Of a stretch of DNA of 64,000 bases, positions 1-11,992 are shown piece by piece. The first letter of the stretch is position 1, and each line of letters starts with the position of its first letter. The stretch spans positions 1,644,915 through 1,708,914 of the forward strand of contig SCFE01000088.1 of the NCBI GenBank assembly GCA_004352715.1. The letters are read 5' to 3'. Under the pieces are notes generated by a model that worked only from the letters and a program-made list of their open reading frames with translations, did no database searches and was not told the origin of the DNA. The position numbers and the translations under genes were made by a program. This DNA comes from Hofstenia miamia. Taxonomy: Eukaryota > Xenacoelomorpha > Acoela.

Positions 1-1274
1 TATCCTTTCTTTATGAATTTTGCTACAGATTTTCCCTTAGATGTGAATCAAAATCATAAATTAAATTTGATTTAATTGCACTCAATTCATTGTACTATAC
101 AACCAGGGGTGCACTACATATGAGGACAGTGGCAGGACACAAATAAAGTCCGATACATACGTTGTTGGTGACAACGATTTGTTTTCAAAATGACCAACTA
201 TATATACTTAGAATGTAGAGTCACCCCTGTATTCAAGACTTTGGGGGAAATATACACTTTGAGTGCATTTTTGGACCAATTATATGTTCTTTTCTTGGAA
301 AAACTCCTTTTGATGCAAAAGGTTAAAGCATTGCTTTTCTCAAACACACTATTTTACCTATTTCTAAACCAATGAATTTATAATTTTGTGAAAATTTCTT
401 AAATTTGAATGAGCAAGGAAGTGAAAAAGTGCATCCTTATCAAACAGTGTTGTAATATATTTATGCAATAAACATTTAAATAAATTATTTATAAAATGTT
501 TTGCTACGGAATTTACACTTTTATTTATTTTAATTCATTCAATTTTTGTTTAAATTTGAAATAATGATTTAATAAAATATATACATACATTTTCGATTCC
601 TGATATTCATAATAAAAATATAATAGTACAAACGAATAGTGCGCGTATTTACATACCATGTACTTATTCATCTTGCTTTAAATGAATTTAAATTGTCCAC
701 ATGAACGCATATCGGCACATAAATGTTTAATATTTTCAAGTAAATAGTAACTCTATGCTAAATATAATTATGTTCACCCCAATGAATAGAAGTATTTGCA
801 AAAATTTAAACATTATGGAAATCAGGAGATTTCAGCGGTGTTCGCAATACAAAAAAATTTGATTTTGGGTTAAAAAATAATGTTGATGTGTGCTCTGTTT
901 CAAAGTTTACTTTAATATGAAAATGTATTTCAGTGTAAGGACTCTTTTCCAAATGAAATTTTGCTTCAATAACCTACAAATCTGAAGTTTGTACATTAAA
1001 GACATATTAATACATAAATTCATTGACAGGTGCAATAGCTGAGAAATAAAATTTTCAATTATTACGAGAACACAGCATACGATTTTAAATAATATTAGCA
1101 AAAAATCAAGAACCAAAGCAAACAAATATAAGGCATAAAAAACAATTAGCGATTTACACTTAATAAGAATATTATGTATCAGTATCAAAAATACTCAATC
1201 AAATTTTCTGAAGATGATTGATAAATTTGTGGCACAAAAGTTATACATTTATGTTAGATTTCTTAAATATATAN

Positions 1275-1312
<38 letters not shown>

Positions 1313-2330
1313 AATTCTTTATTGTTTTGCCAAATATTTTTCCATTTAACCAATCAAAATCAGTTTTAAAAGTCTGACGTGGGGACATTCCACCATGACT
1401 CCCTTAGTGCAAGCCTCTTGATAGAAGACAATAACAGTGTTTTTAAACAGAGTTAAAAAAAGGCAATGTGCTATGAAAGAAACTATTAAAAATAACTACT
1501 AAACCGGAACTTCCAGGTGAATTTTGTAATGGATAGCATGTCTAAAAAACATAGTAACACAAAAAACAAATATAAACATGACTAAAAGCAATTGTAAAAA
1601 TGGCAACAAGTCGTCTACTTGTATCACTGTACAAATCATATAATGTTATTTTACCCGGTGCTTTGTAAATGTTTTAAAAATTGACCAAATTAAAAGTTGA
1701 TCATCCATTCTCAAAGTTGAGAAAGAGGGAGAAATGGCAAGTTATGAATGCGCACAGCACACAACACCGTTGTGAAATGGCTCACCATAAAAAATGAATA
1801 TTCGTGACTATTCAGATATAAAATGTAAAAGATACTTTCAATCACCCTCTATCAATGGTGTTTGTTGACTACTTGGGGCTGCAATTATCTTTATCAATGA
1901 TTACGGCACTGGTCTGAATTCTTGTGCATCTTTAATCGGCTGTGAAAGGGATTGAAAGACATTGATAGTTAACAGCACAGACAGTATGACAATGTGGGTT
2001 AATTTTATGTGCTGATTAAACAGCACTTGCTTGATGTTTGCGGTAAGAGCATGCAGCTGTTAACAACGATGCTGTAAGGAGCCTTGCATATTACATATGA
2101 GTTATTTTACACAAAAGTTAGAATGTTCCTGATTTACTGTATCAGTTGATAAAAATACTTTTGACTAAACGAGGGGGCGAAATCGCCTCCATTATTTTTA
2201 GCCGCCATTTTGGCAGACGAAAGGTTTAAATTTGAATCGACAGGCACTTTTCTCAATTTACTATAAATAGATTAAAAACATTGTAAGAAGTTGATAAAGA
2301 ATATTATTCGGAATTCTTATTTTGTTCTAC
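1..2330. other. Non-coding AT-rich stretch
   Basis: No frame with protein-like composition on either strand. It contains a (TA)n tract with a single N (1274) and several short palindromic words near 1950-2070 (GTGCTG/CAGCAC). Nothing further recognised. Confidence 0.6.
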
Positions 2331-2384
2331 TATAACGGTTTGAATATTTAATACGATGTCGAGGTAATCGAGTGGTGTTTAGTA

Positions 2385-2436
2385 GTGGTCTGGATCTATC
2401 ACAGAGAACGATTCTAGGGTCCCTGTGCCAGACCAC
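2385..2436. repeat. Perfect hairpin with 9-bp and 5-bp stems
   Basis: GTGGTCTGG (2385-2393) pairs with CCAGACCAC (2428-2436), and CACAG (2400-2404) pairs with CTGTG (2423-2427), leaving an 18-base loop and a 6-base bulge. It is GC-rich in AT-rich surroundings. Confidence 0.7.
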
Positions 2437-2647
2437 GAAAGTGCACTTAAGTTAGGTGTAGGGGTTTTCTCTCGATTAGCCGACTAGCATATCTTTACTA
2501 CATGTACTAGAAGAATTAATTGTCAACAAACGGTTGGATGACCGAAACCTAGGAAATATATTAATACTATTTTAGATCTAAATTAATGACCTATAAGTGA
2601 CCGGTAAAGTGACCGTACATGTATTAAATTATAAATGTAAGTTAGGA

Positions 2648-2723
2648 AGCTGTTCGAAACTAATATATTTAGAAATGCCAATATATTTTGGTAATGGCTA
2701 CTTGTAATATCGAACGAACAGCT
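2648..2723. repeat. 76-base hairpin
   Basis: AGCTGTTCG (2648-2656) pairs perfectly with CGAACAGCT (2715-2723). A weaker inner pairing GCCA/TGGC lies in the loop. Function unknown; it may be a small RNA precursor or a MITE remnant. Confidence 0.6.
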
Positions 2724-2867
2724 AGTAACAAGTCAGGCTGCGAATAGATAGAACACTTTTACAAAATAGAGTTTAAGTCGAATTGTGCCGTGTCTTGAGT
2801 ATACACTGAGCTAGGATAGGGTACACATAAACTGTATCAATTGAGCTGAGATGTGACACTCAACCAA

Positions 2868-2966
2868 ATGGAGGAAGTGGTGAAACTGGATGTGGAGATC
2901 AGCCTCGGGCAGATGCCCATCAACGATCATTGGATAGATTACCGCATGGCTTCATCACCTAAATAG
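2868..2966 (+). CDS. Small GC-rich frame of 32 codons, uncertain
   Basis: An ATG in good context (CCAAATGG) opens a frame MEEVVKLDVEISLGQMPIND... to TAG at 2966, using G/C-ending codons in a region otherwise strongly AT-rich. It has no recognised domain and could be a chance frame or a decayed exon. Confidence 0.2.
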   Translation: MEEVVKLDVEISLGQMPINDHWIDYRMASSPK

Positions 2967-3600
2967 TGAATGGTTAATTCTAGTTTACTTAAGTTAACAG
3001 AAACAACAAGTCAAGCAGTATGCAACAAGTAAATCCTTACCCGCAGAAACACAACTAATGTTATACAGTAACAATAGATATATAGTGACAATGCCTGGTA
3101 GAGGATATTACACATTAACTAAATAATTGCTCAAATCTAAATCCACAAAAGTCATATTTACTGAAATTGTAGCAAATTAGTAATCAACCAATGCAATCTA
3201 TGTTTGCATGAAGGCTCAGGCTAATCAAGCCATCCAAAACTACAATAGCAATAAATTAATCAGTAGTTTCTACAAATTGTAGAGCATGTACTGATAAGGG
3301 TTAATAACTGATTCGTAGTGTTTGTAGTAAATTTGGCTTTGTGAATGAATATTCCGATTTTCTATAATGATTTGAATAGAAAAGTGAATTTTGTGGATTG
3401 TTTAAAAACTATGACTTAAGGACAAAAAAGTGTTAGAGATATTTTTTTACTGCACCCTTGGCCAACTTAATATACGACCAGATATATTTAAGAGGCAGAA
3501 AATTAAGAGGCACAATATATGGAAAAATAAATTTAATGAAATTGTATAAAAAACTTATTCATCTAATTACAAAATAAGGATTCAGCATAGAAATAATAAA
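2967..3600. other. Non-coding stretch
   Basis: Between the small GC-rich frame and the P-element relic. Nothing recognised. Confidence 0.6.
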
Positions 3601-3620
3601 TACGTACAGTTGCAAATAAG

Positions 3621-4570
3621 CTATACTTTCAAATCACTTTGACGCTTTTTAAAGATAGCCACTTCATCTTCCCCACATCGAATTCCAGACTTTTGATGAA
3701 CTTTTTGATGAACTGAACAAGCTATTGGTTCTCCTAAAAGATCATAACAGTATCTTCCTAGTATAGAAGTGGCAGTATTTCGCATAGAAATTGTATTTAA
3801 TTTATTACAATGCAGAAAATGTTCTCGGGTAATGTCTAACACCAAGAAGCAAGAACTTACAAAATTATGCAATGACGAAATCGATCTTAACAATTTTCCT
3901 CTCGATAGGGATTCGATGTAAGAAAAATTTAAATTAACGTTTAGTCATGATCATTAGTCACATTGTCTTACAATTATCGCAACTTAATTTTTCTTAAGAA
4001 TTTTTGCAAGATATCCAGAAATATATGGCACCACGTGTTCAGAATCTGTGGAGAGAGAATTTTCTCAAATGTTATTTGATATTCCATCAATTTCCTCAAA
4101 CAGTTTATTAAGTACTTCCGCAGCATTTTCGTCATGAGAAACTTGTATATCTTTATATTCCAAAACAGAAATATCTTCTTTCATCATTACTTTAATAGAG
4201 AGAATATGTTCTGAGCTTAGTAATTCACGCAAGACAATTAGGAAACGGCCGCCATTCATTTTCTATAGCAAGAGGATCTGTAGTAAATCTACCTGTCAAA
4301 AGAAAGTCATATCCTTCTTCCAGAAGGCTTAGAGAAGCAGTACATCCTAATGTTCATATCAGAGCAGTTGCAGTTTGCTTGCTTAAAGTAAATTTTTGTG
4401 AGCTTCTGAATTGCAAATCTTTCCACTGAAAATCCATTGGTTAATTCCATGTGAAAATCGATTTTTCCATCATTTGCAACAATGACATTTCCAAAATTAT
4501 GACTACTATTAAACCTGCTTTTGGAGTTCATGATTGTCCACCAAGTGTTGAAAATGTGAGGAGTTCAGCA
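3621..4570 (-). pseudogene. P-element/THAP9-like DNA transposase relic
   Basis: Minus-strand fragments in order: FTLSKQTATALI (about 4400), then SLLEEGYDFLLTGRFTTDPL (about 4330-4270), MNGGRFLIVLRELLSSEHIL (4259 down), EHVVPYISGYLAK (about 4040-4000) and a C-terminal part at 3893-3621. This order matches the RNase H-like C-terminal half of P-element-type transposases (GYDFVLT...DPLE, GGRFLVSLREV, YVAGYIA). Several frameshifts and stops separate the pieces. The THAP zinc finger and catalytic N-terminal part are not visible. Confidence 0.72.
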
Positions 4571-5343
4571 TCTCTACACTTGTTGTAGTGTCCATTTCCA
4601 ATGAAACAATACCATTGAGTACCTTTACATATTTTGTTAATATTATTTTAAATAACCCAAATCAAACTTAAACATCTCTATTTTGTCTATTTCATTAAAT
4701 TTCCTTTTTATAGGATCGTTTCGTGTGACTTGAATTATAGGTAACAACGATGACTTTGTAGTCAAAGGATGAACAGTTGGAATTGGATGCATCGACCTTC
4801 TAAATTTATTTCTAATTGTGATATATTTTTAATTATGATTTATTGCAAATATGGTATTTCCCTCATGTTTCATCTAGGGGTTTTATTTTCAAATTTAAAA
4901 TACAAAACATGTAGTAATATTTGCAAAAAGTACATTTTTTTTATTGTTTTTTGTGAAATCGGCAAAAAAGGAGATACACACATGCCTATGTCTTTCAACA
5001 GATATAGTAAGGTTAATAATACAGTGCATAGATAGGTAATATGCAAGAAATCAATTAAAATAAAAATATGACTAAAATAATTCATTAACAAACAGAGAAG
5101 TCAGAGAACTTTAAGATTTTTCGTTGCATGCAATATTGAATATATTTTCAAAATAATTTTAAGACTTACTTTAATGTTACTTTTTTGCACCCTTCTGAAC
5201 ACATTTATCCTCAAAATGCTTAAGACAAATGACGGAATTGGCTGTTGATTGCCAGTCCTTTCTTCCCACAAATTTTATGCATCGTTCCAAAAGATCCTTG
5301 TTCTTAAATGGAAAATGGTTTGCCAACTGTACTTTTGATTAAT

Positions 5344-5480
5344 CTCCCTCCCCCACATGCAATTGCACAATATGCTAATTTGTCAACCTAGAAATAACGG
5401 CCCCAACGGCAAACTTAATTCTAACTACATCAATCACTAACACTAACTCTAGCCCAATACCAACCCTAACTCGGGTTTTG
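5344..5480 (+). repeat. Degenerate CCTAA-rich dispersed repeat, copy 1
   Basis: Begins with CTCCCCCAC and a CAATTGCACAATATGCTAATTTGTC block, followed by AACTCTAGCCCAATACCAACCCTAAC. The same block order occurs at 8230-8340 and inverted at 7930-8107. Confidence 0.65.
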
Positions 5481-5620
5481 GTTACTTATTCACGATATGG
5501 TACGGTTACATTTTCCTGAAGTGGTTACTTTTTCATGATTGAACCTAAACTTTTTATTGACCAACCGGTATTGTTCCTATGCCTTGTTGCTATGTACCAT
5601 TTGAAAGCTCTTGTCTTATT

Positions 5621-5710
5621 CTATTTTTTCTATGCAATAACAGTGATTATAGGCCATATTCAGGCTGAGCACTTGTTGGCCAAGCTTTATCTTTCTAGAG
5701 TGAAAATTAA
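5621..5710 (+). repeat. Dispersed repeat shared with 7341-7415
   Basis: Both stretches share TTTCTATGCA, AACAGTGA, CAGGCTGA/TAGGCTGA, and CACTTGTTGGCCAA in the same order, with small indels. Family unknown. Confidence 0.6.
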
Positions 5711-7185
5711 TTTTGTCAATTTTTTGCTTCAAACGACTGGAAATGGCTCAAAAATTATTTTGGTGAAAAAAATTTTTTGTTAATTTTCCCCATAGTATTT
5801 TTTTTTAAATTTTGGGACTTCTCTGTTTTACCAAAATTTGTGACACACCAATATTTTAAAAAATTGTGTAGGTAGGAAATATTTTAATGTTTTCTATAAA
5901 TGCAGTGCAAATTATATACAAATATAGTTAAAGCTAAAAACATCGCTTGCCACTCATAAAAACATACAAAATTACATCCACTTAGATGAAACGAAAGCTT
6001 CTCAACTACTTTTCAGCATATCATTTGCTGATGTAAACTGTACTGAAATGTTGAACAAACACTCAGAAATCTTGTATAGAGGAGTACATACTCTTCACTT
6101 ACAGTTGCTAATGGTTCAAAAAACTTGACATATACGCCCACGAGATAAATGAAATCAGCGTTTTTATTATATCATTGGAACCTTTGAAATCAACAAATTG
6201 AAATTTTGCTCAATAAATCCAGCAAAATACACAATAGATTTACCGAGCCAATTATTCTTAAAATTGTTAATAGTTCTGTCTTTGATAAACTAGTATCTGT
6301 TTCACAACATTTACAAACCGCCTGAAAGAAAAAATTTATTTGAAGCATCATCACATATTTAAATAAATGCGCAGTAGTTATCACATGATTTACAGACATA
6401 GTAATAGTTTTATGAAGACTGTCGGTTAATTCCAAATTGTCGCTCAAGCATATTTATAAACACTGGTTTATTGAATTGCATTTTGTTGATTATTGACATT
6501 GCTGTTTCGAGAAATGCTTGTTTAACATGACACCAGTGGGATGTTTATGAAAATTTGTCCCAAGGGATCATTTATATTTTTAAGGCTAGTAATGTAAAAC
6601 TAAATCAAAGGTGTTTTTAGTGCTTTCGACTCCCAAAGAAGACGACACCATATCTATTCATTATTAGTGATCGTAGTCTATGACATCCAATTTAAAAAGC
6701 ACGAAATAATTATTGTTTGCTGCTTTTTCCATCTGAGAAATAGTTCCTTTGCATCAAACTGCAAGTGAACAATCGGACAATCGAATTGGTTGGTCAACAG
6801 AATATATAGCAAGGTGGGTAGAAATAATTTTGAGTTAATACCTAGTTTTCAAATTCGTAATTCGTCCTAATACATCGACCCTAAATAACATTTTTGTTGC
6901 AATGATTATATTTGTTATGTTAGAAGTTTACACTTTGTTGCAAAATTGAATCATTAAACTAAGTTTAAGTTTCAAACATGACGGATATTTAAACTCATTT
7001 TTGAAAACAGTAGAGTGTCTCACTTTGATGAAAAATAAAAAACACAATACACAAAGCTTGGATTTCAAACATGATGGATCATTGAACTTATTTTTGAGTA
7101 ATGTTGAAAGAGGTTTTTATTTTATTTTTATGGTTAAGTTTCTTATATTTTTGTTATTAGCACAACTTGTACTAAGTTCGTGCAA

Positions 7186-7219
7186 ATTAAATGTTTAAAT
7201 GTTTAAATGTTTAAATGTG
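7186..7219 (+). repeat. Short tandem repeat TTTAAATG x4
   Basis: Four consecutive units of 9 bases (AAATGTTTA phase) ending in AAATGTG. Confidence 0.7.
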
Positions 7220-7929
7220 TTAATAGAAATATTTTGCAGCTACGCATTCTTACTAAAATGTTTCTGTGTCACCTTCTGTTATTCGGAGTTCCATGGTCAC
7301 ACAAACCAGAAACATATATCATACAAAATTTCTACTCTTAATCTAACTTTCTATGCATTAACAGTGAACATAGGCTGAACACTTGTTGGCCAAACCTGGT
7401 CTATCCAGGTTGAAATTCCCCAAAAAAAATTTCAACTTATGTAAAAAAATTTAAAGTTTTTTTGGATTGGATTGGAATACGAAAAAATCAATAACCAAGT
7501 GGAAAAATTAACCATTTTCTAGGAAAATGTAACCATTTTTTCCAATGACCAAAGACCTATAAATCATTAAGCTTTTAAAATTTTTAAAAGAATATTTTGT
7601 CCCCGAATCCAAATATGAGTATCCCAATCACTAAATCTGACTGGTAAGTACCATTGGTTACCCATTCCACTTTCAGCCAAACCACTCAGGATAAGCTAAT
7701 CAAAGAACCAGAACACTAGCCTAAGCCTAATTTGTGGCTCAGCTACGGTCTATTGTTTGCTTACAAAGCAGTTAAATTATTTTGCAATGTTTGTTCAAAC
7801 TACACAGCACCTTTTCCATAAGATGTTTTCACATAGTTACTTGTTTCCATAATTCAAAATGAATTTGTTTCATTGAGTCGACTCTGATATGATGAAGAAT
7901 ATAGTATAATGATAGGTTTATGGCTTCAG

Positions 7930-8340
7930 TTAAGATTAGGGGTAGGGAAGAGATTAGTTTAGGCTTAGGGTTTCCTTTGGGCTGGGGTTGGTGTTTGGTC
8001 AGAGTTAGTGTTAGGGATGTATTTAGAATTAGGTTTGGAAGTAGGATTATTGTTAGTATGTTGATAAATTAGCATATTTTTGCAATTATTTTAGGAAAGG
8101 GGTGAAATAGAGCAAAAGTACCCTGTCAACAATATTATTCGCAGTATTATTGATTTTCTATATTACTATAAAATAAACGTTTTATGTGATTCTAAAAGTC
8201 TCAAAATTTTCAAGGTCCTTCTTCGTTGTCTCTTTCTCCCCCACTCATATTATTGCAAAATTATCTAATTTATTAACATAAACTTAACCCTACCTCTAAC
8301 CAAAACCATATTCCAAACCATAACCCGAACTCCAAAACTT
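7930..8340. repeat. Inverted pair of degenerate telomere-like repeats
   Basis: The left arm 7930-8107 is rich in TTAGGG-like words (GGGTAGGG, CTTAGGG, GTTAGGG) and ends with TTGATAAATTAGCATATTTTTGCAAT. The right arm 8230-8340 is its approximate reverse complement (ATTGCAAAATTATCTAATTTATTAAC, then CTTAACCCTACCTCTAACC). The spacer is about 120 bases. Confidence 0.65.
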
Positions 8341-8431
8341 AAAAATATTCTTTGTTATACATCTTTAAGTGTATGATCTAAATAATATTATGTAGTTGGC
8401 TTCATTGGCCTAAAAGGATTTATCGCCACTC

Positions 8432-8452
8432 ATATATATATATATATATATA

Positions 8453-8487
<35 letters not shown>
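8432..8487. repeat. (TA)n microsatellite
   Basis: Two TA runs separated by TTTT. Similar tracts lie at 1277-1309, 14689-14713, 36727-36761, 39232-39254, 45408-45438, 54662-54686, 59276-59303 and 62854-62875. Confidence 0.97.
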
Positions 8488-8490
<3 letters not shown>

Positions 8491-9539
8491 GCATTTTTTA
8501 ACTTATATTGGAGGTACTATTGCTTCAAGATTAAACAAATAATTGATTTATGAAATTTAGCATTATAAGCAAGCTGTTTTGATCTTTACGACGTAAAAGC
8601 ATTACGCATGAAATTGCTTAGTCATGCAAACGAGTAAAATTTCTAAGTTTCTTATATAATGACTATAATGACGTTTGAAATTTCACTTGAGAGCTGACAT
8701 TTTTTAAGTGCTCTACTTCAGATGAAGTACAATTTCATCTTCTATGTCTTGACATTTTGCTTCAAACTCTTAACATTTGCACTTAGTCTTTTGAGGAAGA
8801 CTATTATTATTTCAAGATTTTTTCTCCTAGAATTATTCAAGAATTATTTTGATAAATGTCTTTTTTTTAGGTTTACAGCTAACTTCATTCCACATTTTTT
8901 AGTCCTTATAATTTCTTTGCTCGTCGTCATAATTGTCTTCACATACATTGTAAAATACTCGATTAAATTACAATTGAAAATGTTCACTTATATATGTTTG
9001 TATTTGGTTGCCGTCAGAGAATGATGCTATATATAGAATGTGGCTTCCACTGCTTAATGGGGAAACAAACATCATGGGTTTCCTAGTAATCCACAAAATT
9101 CGAACAAAATAAAAAAATGTATTTCATTGGCTTTAGAAATTAAAAAATATACAAAGTGAACATATCTTTTCTGAATTTGTTCGAATTGTCATATGAAAAG
9201 TAAAGATGTACCTTTAAATAGACTAAATCAAAAACATCAGATTATATTCTTGTAACGAGAATGATATTTATAAGTACTTATAATAGCAATTGAAAAAGAA
9301 TTTTATAAATGAGATTGAGAACATTATTATATATAAACTTGTGGTTGTTGAGTATGGTTGGTTTTAATATTTCTCCCGCATGGCTCACACTACTGGAGAG
9401 AATTTATGTTGTCAAACATGTAAACTTCAAATAACTATCACATTTTATTTCAAATGTTTTTGCTGGAAGTTTATGATGCATTGGACGAAGAAATGCACAA
9501 AGTTCTCTGCTGCATGCACTGATGTTTTAATGCAAAATT

Positions 9540-11145
9540 AAAAGACATTTTTTACCCTTGTGCACACTATACGTAGATGGTGGTTCAATAGATTGAAAAT
9601 CAGACTATATGTCCAAATGATAAGTGGCCTGGAAACGATACGAAGAGACGATCACAATGATACTAAGAACAAGATTATTATGTTTGGTGTACATGAACTT
9701 GAAAAACATGCGAAATGGAGTGAAAAAATAAAATGTGATCAAGATAAAGTTTAGCAAATCTTTGATTCCATTGGTGTCGACTGTAAAATATTTTTGCTGA
9801 TCTATTTAGAATTGGAAAGCATATTGTTGGAAAACACCGACCAATAATTATCGAATTCAATAATTATTGGGGCAAACGTATTAGCAAATGTTGGCGTCTA
9901 AAAGATTATAAAGGTAAAACATTTATTAAGCAAGCGCTAAATGGAAAGGAGCGTGAAATTGAGAAAAGTATTGTGAAGAAACGCTACAATCTAATTCAAA
10001 GTGGAGTTGATTCTAAACGAATTTTGGTAAAAAATTTAGAACTCTATTTGGATAACGAATTGTTCAGTCTAGATTGACTCATGCCCGTGAATATTGATGT
10101 CATTTTATTATATGCCAACATTAGATCTATGAAATCCTTAAAACCCGCTTAGAACTTATAAATTTTTTACATGCATATGATGTATCAATACGTGTATCAC
10201 CCAAACATGGCTCTGTAAGGATAAAATGCATTATTTCCTACCTCTCAATATGTCGTTGCTAACTCATGCCCATAGAGATGAATTGCACATGGAGGGTGCT
10301 TAATAATTTTCATGTCCTGTTATAAGTTGTGTACTTTTACTAACTGCTCTAGAGTTGACTTCGCATGTCACGCAATTCTAATAAATAATTACAATGTATC
10401 ATTAGTATATTGTGAATATTTACCCCGTCCAATTGACAGCAAATTCATCCCTACTATTGAGGAATACAAAGAATATATTTCCTCCATTTAGAATGGATTA
10501 AAGTTTGCAGTAAGATTGATAAACGGGTATATGTATTTGGTGATTTTAATTTCCCGATATGAGTCCTTCAACATGCATGTCTCCAATTAGTTATGATCAA
10601 GTGGATATAGTTAGTTCTATGAATCTCTTTCAATTAGTTACTAATGCGAAACACATGCTGAAGGAAATACTCTCGATCTAATATTTACTGATTATGATTG
10701 TTTCACAATGAATGATTATATCAAAAATCCTAAGTATTTCACGAAACACTACTCGATTTTGTGCAAAACCAATTTTCGTATTTGGATGTATATCAGTATT
10801 TGGAAATAGAGAAAATTGGAAAATCTCAATTTTCGTTTTCATACTCTTCTGATATATTACTTTTACTGTCGCAATCACTTTTCTCATTTTTCTATTTAGA
10901 AGATTATTTTGATACAGATTACTATATGGAACAGTGGTATGGCTACATAAAAGAGTTTTTTCAAATTATTGTCAAAAGAAAAAGTCTAAATGTGCATGTC
11001 TCCCAAGAGTTATTTTTTCTCACACTCTGTCAACTTGTTTAATAAATGTCAAAGCACACTAAAGAAAAATTTTGTACCGAATTTTAAAGATAATTATCTG
11101 AAATTAAGCTTTGAGTTGAAAAGTTCTTTTTAATTGAAATGGTAA
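9540..11145 (+). mobile_element. Decayed LINE with ORF1 tail and endonuclease (plus strand)
   Basis: From about 9800 a frame reads RIGKHIVGKHRPIIIEFNNYW, ...WRLKDYKGKTFIKQAL, ...REIEKSIVKKRYNLIQSGVD, matching the C-terminal part of a LINE ORF1-type protein. After its stop near 10077, endonuclease pieces follow: an N-terminal ILLYANIRSMKS (about 10105), then KRVYVFGDFNFP (about 10520-10560) and NTLDLIFTDYD (about 10665-10700), then a linker. Frameshifts and stops are frequent, and no RT palm is visible before the trail is lost near 11145. Confidence 0.75.
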
Positions 11146-11992
11146 AAATATTTTCATTGAGCATTTGGCAAGAAATGACGTCTGTTAATGTTATTAATTT
11201 CTAAAATCAATTAAGTACTCACAAATCTGTTTGCCACTTACATTTTTGCATCAGGTTTTTTATTATTATATCAATGGAAAGCTAAATGTTCGGACACACA
11301 AGTAGCTATTCAGGTACGCTCACCGGGAAATAATCAGCCGGCTGAGAGGCATTATCAAAACGGCAATTAAATTTCAGCTTTACCCTAAGCTTTACCTTTG
11401 CACCCTGTCTAGGGAAAGTGTGTCCTTAGGTTAGATATACGAATCGGAGTTTTTCATTTCGTTTAGCTTCCCTATCTACTCGACTCACTTTAATAAGAAA
11501 TGCCTTTAAACAGCTCGATAGCTGAACCTGTTGTTTTATATCCAAATTCTTTATTGGTATTAAACATAATAAGTCTTACTATACATACAAGATGTCTACG
11601 AACATCCTAGTAATTAGATTCGTTAGTACATTATTTTATTTCGGACCTTTTTTTAATATCTCTTGCAAGGCCGCAATAGTTGCTCACATGTATCAAAGAG
11701 CTATGTACTTTATTTATCTATAGGATTAACTATATGTAAGGTCTATAAGAAGCGAAAGTGGCAATGTTGCTAACAGTCATTTATTAATCGTATAACAAGG
11801 GCAATCATTGTACAAATTCGCGTAAGCAACAAATGGGAGCATCTCACAATAGCACATTAACGATTGTCACTGAGAGAGTTCGTTCGTGAGTCATCAACCT
11901 TTGCATAGCATTGGTGATTGCTGCTGGATACCATCGTGTCAAATTAAGCATCACCAAACTATCCAATCAAACCCTCATTTTATTCTCAGGCA

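Larger units (their letters stand above)
4571..9539. other. Repeat-rich non-coding region
   Basis: Besides the repeats listed at 5.3-8.5 kb I see no gene. The hydrophobic frames here are Phe/Leu/Ile-rich products of AT-rich DNA. Confidence 0.6.

Noticed and set aside
7930-8340. Interstitial true telomere tract
   Set aside because: TTAGGG-like words are irregular and embedded in a dispersed repeat with conserved non-telomeric flanks and opposed orientation.
8722-9024. 100-codon hydrophobic frame resembling a membrane protein
   Set aside because: Phe/Leu/Ile-rich composition is what AT-rich DNA gives by chance; no motif, no splice or start evidence.
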